Shown here piece after piece: positions 1 to 11,439 of a DNA stretch of 64,000 nt (position 1 is its first letter; each line of letters starts with the position of its first letter). The DNA is taken from NCBI GenBank assembly GCA_023313575.1, contig JAJTTP010000010.1, positions 1,240,001-1,304,000 on the forward strand. The letters are read 5' to 3'. Both the position numbers and the translations under genes were made by a program. The stretch is from Eutypella sp. D-1. Taxonomy: Eukaryota > Ascomycota > Sordariomycetes > Xylariales > Diatrypaceae. The notes below the pieces were generated by a model. That model searched no databases and was not told the origin of the DNA. It saw only the letters and a list, made by a program, of their open reading frames with translations.

Positions 1-2413
1 GAGTTCGCTGCGTCCGCCGTGAACTGTTGTTCCACGGCCTTCCAGAGTGTCGCGTTGTTCGGGAGCGGCGCGTACGCTGTCTGTCAAGGGCGGGGTGAGC
101 GAAATGCACGTGTGAGCATATGAATCTGTTTGTAGCAAAGGAAGAAAGAGGGGGGTAAGAGAAAAGAGTGATTTGATCGAATACGTCAAACTACGATCAT
201 GAGTCAGGAGTAGGGAGAAGAAGACGGGTAAAGCAAGACAGAACGATGTTCTCTACCACGAGCTCACTCATCACTCTGGGAAGCTGCGAGGAAAGGCAGG
301 TAGGTACTTAAGGGGATATTTGGGCCGCCACTCACCTTGTTGATGAAGATCCGGTTCACATCCTGCGCCTGCCGGAACGCGTACTCGATATAGTGGCGAT
401 TTGAGTCGCTAGCATCGTAGGCGCGGCGGGCGCGCATGGGCCGCGGCGCGTCGAACGGCATGTCGTCGCAGCCCTCCCACACGTCGCCCCGCAGCCCGTT
501 GTTCTCGACGCCGTACGGGTTCGACGTGTTCCCGGGCTTGCTGCCGATGATCGGGACCTCGCCGGTGATAGTCGCAACGGTAGAATCATCCGGGCCGTAG
601 TAGGAGAGCACGCCTACCGCCTCGAATTGCGCGCTCTTCTCCAGCCCAGCGCTGGAGTACGGCGCATACGGAAGAAAGCACGTCTTCGGGAGTGTGGCGC
701 GGATCGCGAAGTTTCCGTTGCCCTTCTCCCTCTTCTCTCGCCGCTTCTCGTGTTCCGCACTCCTAGCCTCCCCGACCCCGGCCCCGTCCGCGTCCGCAGT
801 TAGAATGACGGATACGCGCTGGCCGAGATTGAGGTAGACGCCGCGCTGGGCGGTGATGGGCTCGATCTCGACGCCGTCGAGCTCGACGATATCCAGCAGG
901 TGGTCGTCGACGCTGAACCAGTACGAGAGGAACGAGGAGGCGTTGATCAGGCGCAGCCGCACGCGGCTTCCGCGCCGCACCCGCGTCGTGTACGGCCGCC
1001 CTCCCGTGCAGCTCGGCTCGTAGTAGGGGCCCTGCTCGGGTCCGGAGTCCTCCGAGGGTGGCGGGAACGTCGTCGATTCCACGCTGCAATCGTACGTGTT
1101 CTGCCCGTTCAGCAGCAGGTTGTCTGGGAGGGGCTCCACCCCAGATTCGAAGGGGACCCATTGCGAGGACGGATTGAGATAGCTCGTCAGAAGCTTCGGG
1201 CGGGGGTGGCAGATGGCCTTGTTAGTTTACGGCTGATACTCGTGAAATAGAAAGTATAGGAGTTCCTGGAATTTGCTGAGATGAGCAAGGCAGGGAAGCC
1301 CTTGTCAGAAACTTACAACGGAGCCATAGGTGTGATATACATCGCTGACAAAGATGATCTTCTCTTCATCCGTATCCGGTACCATCTCATCGGGATCGTG
1401 AATGATCTGAAACAAACCATTAGCGAGACCTTATCCTCTACGGGAGAAACAAAAGGAGAAAAGAAATAGCGAGACGAGAGACGAACAAGCGGGCCATAGA
1501 CGCCATCGGTGTACTGCACGGAGAGGTGAGCGTGCCACCAAAAGGTGCCCCTCTGGCGGGAGACGCGGAAGTCGTAGGTGAAGCTGCGTCCGGGGGGAAT
1601 GCCGCACTGGGAGACGCCGGCGACGCCGTCCATCCAGGTGGAGCCGTGCTGGTCGATGCCGTGCCAGTGGATGGCGGTGCTCCAGTTGGCCATGAGGTTG
1701 TTGACGCGCACGCGCACGCGGTCCCCCGAGTTCGCCTCCACCAGCGGCCCCGGGCTCTGCCCGTTCACCAGCATCATCGGCTTCCGGAACCCGTCCGGCG
1801 CCGCGTACGCCTGCGTCACGTTGAACTCGTACTCGCGCACAGTCGCGGACGCCTCCTCCCCCTCCTCCTCCCCGTCGTGCTCACGCTTGCTTTCGCTGTC
1901 GCCCTTCTCGACTACGAAGCCCGTCTTGAGCTCCAGCTCCGTCGTGTTGATGAGCCGCTCGATCGGGACGAACTCGAGGTCCGCGGGGAGACCGTAGTAG
2001 CTACTGGCGTTGAAAGGAGGCCGCGACGATGACGACGAGGGGGCTTCTACGGTCTTGTATCTTGGCCAGCCGAGGCCCAAGCCCAGGCCCAGAGCGAGCG
2101 CCAGCACGCAGAAACACAGGAGGGAAGTCACGAATACGCAGAGCGAGACGGTCCGGCGCGGCCGCCGCTCATGCGCACCGTCCTTCTCTGCGCCCCGCTG
2201 GTGTCGGTGCCGGCGCCAGTGTGGCCGCTTCTCGGCGGCCGCCGCCATGAACGCTGGTAGTGGCAAGCTGCTGCTCCTGGTGCCGCCGCCGCCGCCGCTA
2301 CTGCCGCTTCCGCTCGAACCCTTCCACATCGCGGTCGGCTCGGGTCGTGGGTTGTCGTCGGGGTGCTCGAACATTAACTTGGTGAGGCTGCTAGAAGCGC
2401 GGTGTCCGCGCAT
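1..2413 (-). CDS. Multicopper oxidase (laccase/ferroxidase superfamily), N-terminal membrane anchor; 3' end outside window
   Basis: Exons read on the minus strand: 2413-1487, 1406-1317, 1193-336, 80-<1. All three introns (80, 123 and 255 bp) are GT..AG and phase 0. Residues 249-252 are HWHG and 293-296 WHAH, the first two His-X-His copper motifs of cupredoxin domain 1; the next exons read GPL/IIHDPDE and FVSDVYHTYGSV, typical of ascomycete multicopper oxidases. The later copper motifs lie beyond base 1, so completeness cannot be judged. The family oxidises phenols or metal ions with reduction of O2 to water. There is no cleavable signal; a Ser/Gly- and Arg-rich tail of about 87 residues precedes a hydrophobic stretch (about 88-115). 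This predicts a type II membrane protein with the oxidase outside the cytosol. A second Met at residue 14 is an alternative start. Substrate cannot be told from sequence. Confidence 0.88.
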
Positions 2414-2833
2414 GCTGCCTTCTGGGGAGAGTGGGGGAGATTTTTTAAAAAGAAACCTACCACACGTACTACGCTGGAGGAATGTGGGAGAGGGAGGGCA
2501 TTAAAACCTTATTCGAAGGTGTCATTAAAAACCGGAGGGGCGTTTCGCTGGACCGCGTAAATCACCGGCAAGGGATGTCTCACGATCTCAGGGGGTGGAT
2601 TTACATTCCTAGCCCTGCTGTATGGCGCGTTTTAGTGAGACATCGTACAATTCTATTTTTTTTTCTTCCCGCCCTTGCTATCTTGGGCAGACCACTCGCA
2701 CGACTTGGGCAGGAATGCCGTATCAAGAACGTCACACAGCGGAAGAGAATAAAATAAGGCGGGTACTTTACAGTCGTTGCAATGTTTATGTTTCCATTGC
2801 GACATCTATTACCACGAAGGTGTAATCCTAAGT
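2414..2833. other. Intergenic: multicopper oxidase upstream region and SRP68 3' flank
   Basis: About 420 bp between the oxidase start and the SRP68 stop, both genes on the minus strand. It should hold the oxidase promoter and the SRP68 3' UTR. No further gene or repeat was recognised. Confidence 0.6.
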
Positions 2834-4794
2834 CTATCTTCCGAAGCCGAACCACCCCTTCTTCCGCGCCGGAGCCGTTTGCTCCTGAGTCTTGGACGAT
2901 CCTTCTTCGACGATGTCTGGCGCCTTCCCAGGGTAGCCCACGTAATTCCAAGCGACGTCGAAGAATAGAGGCTTAACTGGTATCGGTTCGACCCTCGGGG
3001 GATAAGCGACGAGGTTCTCGAGGTCGACATCTTGTGCTGGGTATTCCGACAACCGCTGTATGAGAGGGACGGTAGTCTTCGCGGCTGTAGACTTAGACTT
3101 GGCTTGCAGGTTGTCTATCTGGACAATCGCACGGCATCTTTGCAGCTCTCCCTTGAGAAGGTTATGGAGAAACCCGACATCTGCCTGTCTGATCTCGATA
3201 TTCTGTGGCGAGGTTTCCGAAGCCGAGGAGGGGTTCTCGGAGAAAAAGCCGGCGGCTTCCTCGCTTTGATCGAATGCGTGCTTGGTTAAAGCCAATGCAT
3301 TCAGAGACTGTCCGATCAAGGAATGAGAGCGCGCTATGGATAGCGATCTACCATAAACTTTAGCAAAAGATCGAGATCGAAATCAAATTCAAATTGACAT
3401 GAAATGGGCTTACTTGAGAGCTTGGAAATAATTGACCGTCGCATTTAGTTGCCCGAGGAGGCCCTCGTCTGCAGCAACACCTGGTAGGTCCTTGATGGAG
3501 TCAATGCTCTGCAGGGTAGAGTCGTAGAGAACGACCTTCTCCTTGAGACGAGCAATCTTGCGCCCGGGGGCTTCAGCCTTTGGCTTTCGGGACGTCGCGT
3601 CTTTCTTGGCTTTCCGAGTTGTATTGGGGGCCGAGTCTAGGAGAGCGCCGTCGTGCTCACCGCTCAGGACTCGGTTGCGGCCAATTCGCCAGCTTATCAT
3701 CTGATAGTTGACGGCTGTCCGCGTGATCTGGAGACTTTGTATGCGAGGATCGTTCTGTGAGACACCTTCTGCACGAAGATCGTCGATGGCGTGCTTAGCG
3801 GCATCGGCAGCATCTTGGCTTGCGAGAAGAACTCCATCGTACGCCGCTGCCATCTCCTTAGGTAAGATTACATCAGAGGAGGCCAGCTTTTCTGCTAACT
3901 GGGAGGTCGCTGTATCAGTGGCTGCCAAGGCAACCGCGATAGCTGCATCCTCGATCTTCACCTCTCGGGTCCTCCAGGTAATGGTCTGCGGGGCACTGGT
4001 GGCACCGACCTGATCTTTCTGGGCATCGGGACCGGTCTGCTTTAAGAGCGTGGGATCCAGCTTATTTATCTGCTCGACCAATGTAGTATCAGAAGAAGGG
4101 AATGCCTTCCTGGCGACGGTAGGTATCGCAACGGTACGAGGGATCTTGCTTTGATAGGCGGCATACTGGATGGAGGGGTCAATAGTCTCAGAGAGAAGAT
4201 CCTTGAAGGTATCGCCCTTGATGGTGGAGGAAAGCGCAATATAAATGATGCGGGCGGTAGAATAGCTTTGGACACATGGCTTCCAGTCCTGCTTCTCGAA
4301 CTGGGTGACTCCTCTAATAAGACAAGCATAAGCGCGGGCTTCGAGTATGTCTATATCACCAGCACCGCTGGTGGCGGCGTCTGAAAGCAACTGGACGAGC
4401 TGCTCGGCAATTCTAGCACCCTTTTCGAGTCTGGATATTATATGTGACCGTGCTCGACCGACGAGACCCTTTGCGTCTACAGAATGAACCGCCTTCAGTC
4501 GCATCGCATGGGCCCAGTCCCTCTCGGCCGTCAGAATAAGGAGGTGGGCAAAGCTGGTGTCTTACGGTTAGCACATTCTAAATACCTGGGATTCGTTTCT
4601 TACCCATGGTTCTCTGCAATCTGCTCGGCCGTGATCGGGCTTTTCTTAGTAAACTTTCCCCTGTTCTTAGTAGAGAGGTTCAACTTCTTTCTTAAGTTGT
4701 GGAGTTTCTGGGCAAGTTGTCGGTGATAAGTGCTGTAATCGCCATAGAGCAGAGCCTGGTTTCTAGCAGATACGACCAGGTTGGTGATGTCCAT
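2834..4794 (-). CDS. SRP68: Signal recognition particle subunit SRP68
   Basis: Three exons, 4794-4604, 4553-3414 and 3347-2834, with introns of 50 and 66 bp (GTAAGA..CAG, GTAAGC..TAG), give a 614-residue protein, the usual size of fungal SRP68. The N terminus (MDITNLVVSARNQALLYGDY) and the segment YQMISWRIGRNRVL are family landmarks. The first exon supplies the start of the RNA-binding region; the middle is helical, TPR-like; a Lys-rich linker follows; the C terminus carries the helices expected to bind SRP72. SRP68 with SRP72 forms the heterodimer that binds the S domain of the SRP RNA, needed for cotranslational targeting of secretory proteins to the ER. Start chosen at the ATG that opens the family N terminus. 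The product ends in a basic-aromatic tail (KKGWFGFGR). Confidence 0.95.
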
Positions 4795-5886
4795 GATGGT
4801 TTTGCCTCTAGACGGACGGGTAAGGCAAGGTGGTTGGCTGGCTGAATCTTTGATGCTTCGGGATGATGATATGTAAACGTTGTGAACGAGTGACGGCGAA
4901 AATGAGTAAACGAAACCAATGGTGGGGTCTTTTAGATACGTTAGATTGACTGACACCTTAAGGTTAATAAACCTTGAAGAATATCATCAATTTATGCTTA
5001 TATTGAAAGGTGTTGCTTGTATTTTCTTTAACCTTGCATGGTGGGGTTGGATATGATATGTATAGTGGCTTGTAGGCCGTGTGGCTAGTGCTATTACTTC
5101 GTCCTCAAGGCCGATTATGCAATAACTACTTAGGTAATGCTACCTATAACGAATATATCGTACTAGGCAGCTCCCCTACCTACCTAGGCAAGCAGCTCTA
5201 GCTACTTAGAAATGGACCCCACCTCCTCCTAACATCCATGGATGCCGCCCAGATGCCTCGGGCTCCACCCACCGGGCTCCCCTCCCTCTAAATCTTTTAT
5301 TAGTGATAGCGATAGCCCATGAGCCAATAATTTCAGAGCTTTGGAAAACCAAATCCGTCCAACCGAATTTTTTTTTTTTTTTCAACAAGATAGAGAAAAG
5401 AAGCTCGAGAGCGTCAACAAACAAAACGTCTTAGACTTAAATGTTGGTTTAAGTCCAGCCGTTTTCTTTTTATCCAGGCACCCAAATGATACGGCGAGGA
5501 AAGTCGTTTCCTATCATTTCCCATGTTTAGTGCCGGCCATCTTCCTTTTCTCTCTTTTCTTTTTGAAGGAGGATTTCTGTGTAGTTGCTCTGGTACTAAG
5601 AATACTGTGAGATCTGTGAGATAATACAATTTGCTTGTCAGTTCGATACCTAGACAATACTCATTAATGATCTAAGAAGAGCTATTGTAACTGACTTCGT
5701 GCTTTGCAACTTGGCAAACGATCCATAGCATACAGAATGCCTTGAAGTAGCAGAACAAAAAACAAAACAAAAAGGTCGTTTAGGAAAGCTTCAGTCCCTC
5801 GCCCCTCGCCCTTCTCTCCACTCCCACCATTTGCAGGCGTCTGCTCTGCATGCTGCTCGAACCTGGCTCGTTTCCAAATTTTACCA
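4795..5886. other. Divergent intergenic region, SRP68 / PPR gene
   Basis: About 1.1 kb between two divergent genes, so it should contain both promoters. It has a poly-T run near 5370-5384, an A-rich stretch (about 5755-5772) shortly upstream of the PPR start, and a CCTACCTAGG motif near 5178. No gene recognised. Confidence 0.6.
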
Positions 5887-8800
5887 ATGCTGGAGAAGAC
5901 AGCCGCTAGCCTGGAACCATGCGGCCTTCAACGAGTCCTTCCAACCGTCCATAAGACTCTTCGCAGCAGACGCCAGCTTCATACCACCTTCTGGCAACAT
6001 GGCGCTGCTGATATCGAGTTAACCCGTGCCTGGCACGCCTTAATGTATGGCACCTTGGATTCCACCTTGGATTCCAGTAACATGGAATCTCAACCTCTCG
6101 TCGACGGTGTCAGGGGTCCCGCTTTAGCCGCTTCTGCCTTCCTCCTCGATTTTCTTTACCCTAGCGGAGCCATCGCCCTTATGCGTCGTGTCAATCCCGT
6201 CTTGCCCGAGCGCTTCGATACCATCCGATCTAGCGGCGGTTTGGGGAGTCTGACTCCTCGTCTATATACGTCGTCAGCGTCGCGGTCACAAGCTTCGATC
6301 AAGAATCGGAAGGATACAGATGGAACGTCCAAAACAGCAGAAGAAACAGTCGATGATGTACAAGACGAGAAAATTAACCCCGATTCAGACCTAGTCAATA
6401 GCGAAATGGAACCCCAGGATCATATCAGCGCCCTTGACGACCTTTTGACCAGTGACGATCCCGAAGCCTCCATGCAAATATGGACCCATTTCCAGGCTCT
6501 CGAAGAGCAGTCCCGAGATATTTATCTCGGCCAGGTGCTAGTCTTCCTTTCGAAGACCGGTAGGCTAGCAGATTCTTGGAAAATATCCGAACTTTTCGGA
6601 AATCTTGATGTGGGGCGTTGGGATAATTACACCTTCGTTTCCGCTATCAAGGCCGAGCTCAACCTTCAAAATTATGCCGATGCTCTCGATATCCTTGTCC
6701 GGGGCTTATCTCATGATCGTCTAGAGCAGGCGGCTTTCATCGAGGCACTAGATCTGCTACTTTCACAGGCCTTGCGCCTCGAATCACCAGATCTCCTACG
6801 TGATCTATGGAGCCATTACGCAGAAATGGCTGCGCACTGGGACTTTGATGGCATCACGTCACGCCTAAAGCTCGTTGCTGCCGTTCCTGGGCTCGTAGAA
6901 AAGGCTATGTCATTCCGAGCCACAATGTCTCAGCGTCTTCTAGACTCTGGTGCTGTCGGTATCACCCAAGAGGCCCTAGAAACCTTGCAACGAATTCTCG
7001 TTCGGAGAGCTCTATTGGTATGCGACGACGCTCAAGCTGCACCGTTGCTCGATATCACGAAGGATCCTCTCGCGTTCGAGGAGTTTCTTCTTCAGGCGAT
7101 CCCCAAACGACGGTTTAGACTTGCAACTGAGATATATGGACTCTATCGCAAACTTCCAGGAAGCCAGCCAAGCCACCAAGTTCTTTACGATGTTTTCAAA
7201 GGGTATACTTTCATGAAAGCCCGTGTTCCGGTAAAGATAGCAGGTGCTGAACTCATCTGGGGCGACTGGCATAGGTTTTATGACCGCCCTGTCCAGCGAG
7301 TGTATCAGAGGTATCTAGCATTCTATGCCTCACTGGGAGAGAAGGAGAAAGTCCATACTCTCTGGAAAGAATACATCGACGTGTATGCAGAAGAAAAAAA
7401 CGCCCTCCAGGGCAGTGATACTTTCGCCCATCTCCTTCAAGTACACGCAGTTCTTGGTGAAGTGGACGAGGTCCAGCGTATTTTTAACGACATCTCCGGT
7501 CGCTTCGGCCTCGAGCCGAACACGCACTGTTGGAATATTCTCCTCAACGTCCATTCCAAGGTAGGCGACTACGATGGTGCCCTGCAGACCTTCGAGAAAT
7601 TATGCGCCGTGGGAAAACCCGACAAATACTCATACGGCACGCTCATGCAAATGGCGGGCTCAAGGGGCGACTTAGGTCTTACTGTTGACCTTTATAGTCG
7701 AGCCCGGAGCGAGAGCATCCTGGCAAACGAGGCGATTCTTGGTAGTCTGATAGATGCCTATTGTCAGAATGACCTTTTCAAAGAAGCCGAGGATGTCTGC
7801 ATCCGCGCGGCGCGGAAGCGAATTTTCTCGACGAGGCTTTGGAACCGACTACTCCATTATCATGCTCTACGCCGCGATCTTGTAACGATAAATAGGCTTC
7901 TTGACGACATGGCGCAGAAGGGAATCCCTTACAACGAGTTCACATATGAGTCACTTCTTCTAGGCCTCGCGCTATGCCGGCAGTCGCAACATGCCCTTCA
8001 CCTCTTGTCTGTCGCTCTGAAGGATAAGGCGTTCGAGATTACCACACGGCATTTCTACATCGTCATGGGCGCATTGATCAAGACTGGCGAACCCGAGCCT
8101 GTCTTGAGTCTACGTAGGATGATGAACGAGTATGGAATACCAATTTCAGCGTCAATTATTTTCCGATTGGTTCAGGCGATGGGACAGTTCAGAAGATTTC
8201 CGAAAAGGGGACACTCACGCACGAGCGCCACAAAATGGCTTGGGGATGCACTTCGGTCGTTCTATTATATATATGGTTACCGAAAACAGACGGGCTGGCA
8301 GCCCAGTCGATCTCAAGATGGCACACCACCAAGAAGCCAGATATTAAAGGGTGGTTCCGAGTCGTTCCAGTTTGGCACAATGGTCTACATGTTCGTCGAG
8401 CTGAAAGACCTCGTCCGTGCTAGAGAACTTGTCGAACTCTACCGTTACGTTTTCCACGGCACCAACGAGGAGACCTTGCCAGTCCACATGCTCAATTCCG
8501 TCATGCAGGCGGACTTGCGCGAGGATAATTTCGAGCGCGTCAAGGAAACATGGAACGTGCTCTTTGACATTGCGAAAATAGAAGCACGATCCGAGGATTA
8601 CAATGAAGAACTACCCCATACCACCAAGATCTCGCCAAAATATCGATTTGCATTATGCGGCGGCTTGAAAATCATGCAGGAGGTTCTGTTCCTCGAGAAT
8701 GATGCCACGGGCATCATAGGGCTTGTCCGCGATGTGCGCGACGCGGGGTTCGAGCTCGACAGCAAGAACTGGAATTACTACGTGCAGATTCTTGCCCAGC

Positions 8801-9267
8801 TGAAGCAGTTCGAGGAAGCCTTCAAGACGTGCGAGGAATTACTCATGCCCAACTGGACAGGATGGTTCATCGCGCGCGTCAGGGAGACCATGAAGAACCA
8901 GCTCCCCCTAGATGCCCGCCGAAAGGGTTCGAGCCCTAGGCACCTCCGGCCCATTGCCACCACGCTCTATCGCCTCGCCCAGGGCTACATGGAGCTGGAC
9001 CAGTTGGGGCCGTGGTCCGGGGATGCCCGGGACCAGCTCCAACGGATCGATGAGGACTACCCCCACACCGTCCGCGCCATCAAGTCCATGATTAGGGTAC
9101 ACTCATCCCAGGAGTACGAGATCTTCGGCGGCATGGATTCCCCCTTCGCGCTGGAGGACGAGGAGCAAGGTGACGGCGAGGAGCAAGGTGACGAGGAATA
9201 CCCTGAAGGGGGCAGCGCGCCAGGGGATGGGGAGCAGCAAAACATAGACACCGTGTACAAACTTTAG
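5887..9267 (+). CDS. Pentatricopeptide-repeat protein, Cya5-like mitochondrial translation regulator
   Basis: Intronless 1126-residue ORF. The first 45 residues are basic, with an RSRRQLHTTFW segment, as expected of a mitochondrial presequence. Residues about 200-1050 are helical with PPR-type pairs, clearest around 540-700 (for example NTHCWNILLNVHSKVGDYDGAL and the following PDKYSYGTLMQMAGSRGDLG unit). The N-terminal block (TAASLEP...HGAADIEL...SAFLLDFLYPSGAIALMRR) is how Sordariomycete proteins annotated as translation regulator Cya5 begin; in Neurospora, cya-5 is needed for expression of mitochondrial COX1. The C terminus is acidic with a GEEQGD duplication. PPR proteins bind organellar RNA; which RNA this one binds is inferred only from the Cya5 resemblance. 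SRP68 is divergent on its left. Confidence 0.85.
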   Translation: MLEKTAASLEPCGLQRVLPTVHKTLRSRRQLHTTFWQHGAADIELTRAWHALMYGTLDSTLDSSNMESQPLVDGVRGPALAASAFLLDFLYPSGAIALMRRVNPVLPERFDTIRSSGGLGSLTPRLYTSSASRSQASIKNRKDTDGTSKTAEETVDDVQDEKINPDSDLVNSEMEPQDHISALDDLLTSDDPEASMQIWTHFQALEEQSRDIYLGQVLVFLSKTGRLADSWKISELFGNLDVGRWDNYTFVSAIKAELNLQNYADALDILVRGLSHDRLEQAAFIEALDLLLSQALRLESPDLLRDLWSHYAEMAAHWDFDGITSRLKLVAAVPGLVEKAMSFRATMSQRLLDSGAVGITQEALETLQRILVRRALLVCDDAQAAPLLDITKDPLAFEEFLLQAIPKRRFRLATEIYGLYRKLPGSQPSHQVLYDVFKGYTFMKARVPVKIAGAELIWGDWHRFYDRPVQRVYQRYLAFYASLGEKEKVHTLWKEYIDVYAEEKNALQGSDTFAHLLQVHAVLGEVDEVQRIFNDISGRFGLEPNTHCWNILLNVHSKVGDYDGALQTFEKLCAVGKPDKYSYGTLMQMAGSRGDLGLTVDLYSRARSESILANEAILGSLIDAYCQNDLFKEAEDVCIRAARKRIFSTRLWNRLLHYHALRRDLVTINRLLDDMAQKGIPYNEFTYESLLLGLALCRQSQHALHLLSVALKDKAFEITTRHFYIVMGALIKTGEPEPVLSLRRMMNEYGIPISASIIFRLVQAMGQFRRFPKRGHSRTSATKWLGDALRSFYYIYGYRKQTGWQPSRSQDGTPPRSQILKGGSESFQFGTMVYMFVELKDLVRARELVELYRYVFHGTNEETLPVHMLNSVMQADLREDNFERVKETWNVLFDIAKIEARSEDYNEELPHTTKISPKYRFALCGGLKIMQEVLFLENDATGIIGLVRDVRDAGFELDSKNWNYYVQILAQLKQFEEAFKTCEELLMPNWTGWFIARVRETMKNQLPLDARRKGSSPRHLRPIATTLYRLAQGYMELDQLGPWSGDARDQLQRIDEDYPHTVRAIKSMIRVHSSQEYEIFGGMDSPFALEDEEQGDGEEQGDEEYPEGGSAPGDGEQQNIDTVYKL

Positions 9268-10205
9268 ACCCGTGTACATATATGTCGTTGTAACTATCTA
9301 ACCTTTTATTTCCTTTCCCGGTAGATGATCTAACAAACAGATATCTCTACACAATTTACATATAACACAACATAATACCCCTGAAACCGGCCCCCTCAAG
9401 CTATGTAAAATCGATGCTAGAGGAGCTAGAGGAGACTTCCTTTCGTCTCGCAGCAGCTGTGAGTGGCGGGCGCGGTTTTACAGTCTCGCGGGTATGTGCT
9501 CCATAGTTAGGCATAGCCTCTCGTGAGATGAGTAGCCTGGGACTTGAATTGAGGGTTCCGTATCAATGTGTTAGAAAGCCAGTACATCGATGGCTTCTCG
9601 GCGAAAAGCATAGTTATCAAGATGCTGACCATACTCCTTCCATGTGGAATTCCGAGCTGACTTTTGAGATAAGGCGACATCAAGACCTGACAGAACGGAC
9701 GGGAAAATATTATACCTCATAGATCCCTTAGGGTGAGTGACCAAGATACACCGGAAGAATATCGCAACTTATGTTTTGGCATGCATGACGAGAACAGGTG
9801 AACGAGGTGTTTGCTGACGCCACTACAAGCGGTGCTTCATCAACCCGGACGACGTAGATTAGCTTATAAAGCTTGGCAATTAGCGAGTTCGAGCATCGGG
9901 AATGGGAATGCCCGGCGATTTGAAATCGTAACGCAAGTAAGCGCTAGATGGGTCGTGGTTGCTGATAATATAAGCAACCCCCTTTTCACGTACAGAGTAT
10001 CCAAGTATATAATAGGGGCACGGAATCTCGACAAGATGTGACAACTAGATCCGAAACACAGCCTTCAAGTCTTCGCAAGACACTACACAATACAGCTCAC
10101 GAGCATCTACGCACCCGAAACTGCATCATTAAACAAAATACCCTGACAAGAGCAACACAACGCTGCACCAACCTCACACCAAGCATATCACACCGAGCAT
10201 TCAGC
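9268..10205. other. Intergenic, no gene seen
   Basis: About 940 bp between two plus-strand genes, holding the PPR 3' UTR and the promoter of the NAD-binding protein. Short ORFs are present but show no domain and no coding-like bias. Confidence 0.55.
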
Positions 10206-11439
10206 ATGTCTACCACCAAGATCTTCCTGTGAGCCAAAGTGCCTTCCCTCTTTTCTGACTCTGAAACGGATGCTAATTGCCCCTCCAGCACTGGCGCCAC
10301 TGGTAATACTTTGCTCTCTCGGAAACTTACGATGGGACTTAGCAGTAGCTGATACGTCTTCAATCTAGGTTACGTCGGAGGCGACGCTCTCTACGCGCTC
10401 ACCAAGGCGCACCCGGAGTTCTCGTACACGCTCCTCGTGCGCAACGAGGAGCGCGGGAAACAAGTGCTCGCCTTGTACCCCAACGCACGCCTAGTGTACG
10501 GGGACCTCGACAACGAGGACGTCATCGCGAGGGAGGCTGCGGCCGCGGATATAGTAATCCGTAAGTGATGGCAAATTAGAACCCTCTAGCACAACTGTGA
10601 AGCTTACTGCGTGGTCCCTTCCTGCAGATACGGCCAACTCGGCAGATGACGTGCCGTCCGCGAAGGCGATTGCCAAGGGCCTGGCTGCGGGCCACACGCC
10701 CGAGAAACCCGGCTACTGGGTGCATGTGTGCGGGACGGGAACGCTGATGCACTATGACGGGTCTCGCTCGCGGTACGGCGAGGCTCTAGCGCCGGGGGAG
10801 ATATACCACGACATCGACGACATCGAGCGCATCCTGTCGTACCCAGACGAAGCGATGCACCGGGACGTGGAAAAGGTCGTGCTGGGCGCCGCGGAGTCCA
10901 GCGGCGGCGCGGTGCGCACCCTGATCGTCTCCCCGCCCTGTATCTACGGCGTGGGCCGCGGGCCGGCAAACCGGCGCAGCATCCAGGTCAACCGGCTCGC
11001 AGCACTCACCTTGCAAGACCCCGAGGGCGCGGCGCCGGTCCACGGGCCCGGTCCTGCGCTGACGGAGTGGGACCACGTCCACGTCGCGGACCTCAGCGCG
11101 TTCTTCGTGCTCGCCGCCGAGGCCGCCCTCGACCCGGCCCGTAATGCGGACCCGCGCGTCTTCGGCCCCCGCGCGTATTACTTCCTCGAGGCCGGCAAGC
11201 ACACGTGGCGCGAGGTCGCGCAGTGGATCGCCGCGTCCGCCGCGCGTCTCGGCTACGTGCCCAAAGGCGACGAGGGGACGCCGCGCACCCGCGAGATTGA
11301 CCTGAAGTTCTTTGCGATGAACGCGCGCAGCGTCGCCGCTAGGGCCCGGAAGTACCTCGGCTGGGAGCCTCACGCGCCGGGCCTCAAGGAGGAGATCGAT
11401 AGCATTGTGAGGATCGAGGCGGAGGCTCTGGGGAAGTAG
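10206..11439 (+). CDS. NAD(P)-binding Rossmann-fold protein, atypical SDR / epimerase-like
   Basis: Four exons: 10206-10228, 10289-10302, 10369-10560, 10628-11439 (346 residues). Splice sites are GTGAGC..CAG, GTAATA..TAG and GTAAGT..CAG. Joined, the N terminus reads KIFLTGATGYVGGDALYAL: a strand followed by the GxxGxxG dinucleotide-binding loop, which is assembled from three exons, the second only 14 nt. DIVIHTAN and LIVSPPCIYGVGRG are further conserved strands of the extended/atypical SDR class; no clear YxxxK pair was identified, as in many fungal members of this group. Such proteins act as cytosolic reductases or sugar epimerases or as redox sensors; the substrate is unknown. Exon 4 is markedly GC-rich. 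Neighbours give no functional clue. Confidence 0.85.

Noticed and set aside
1526..2032. Plus-strand ORFs opposite the multicopper oxidase
   Set aside because: Shadows of the GC-rich sense frame, which carries the copper motifs.
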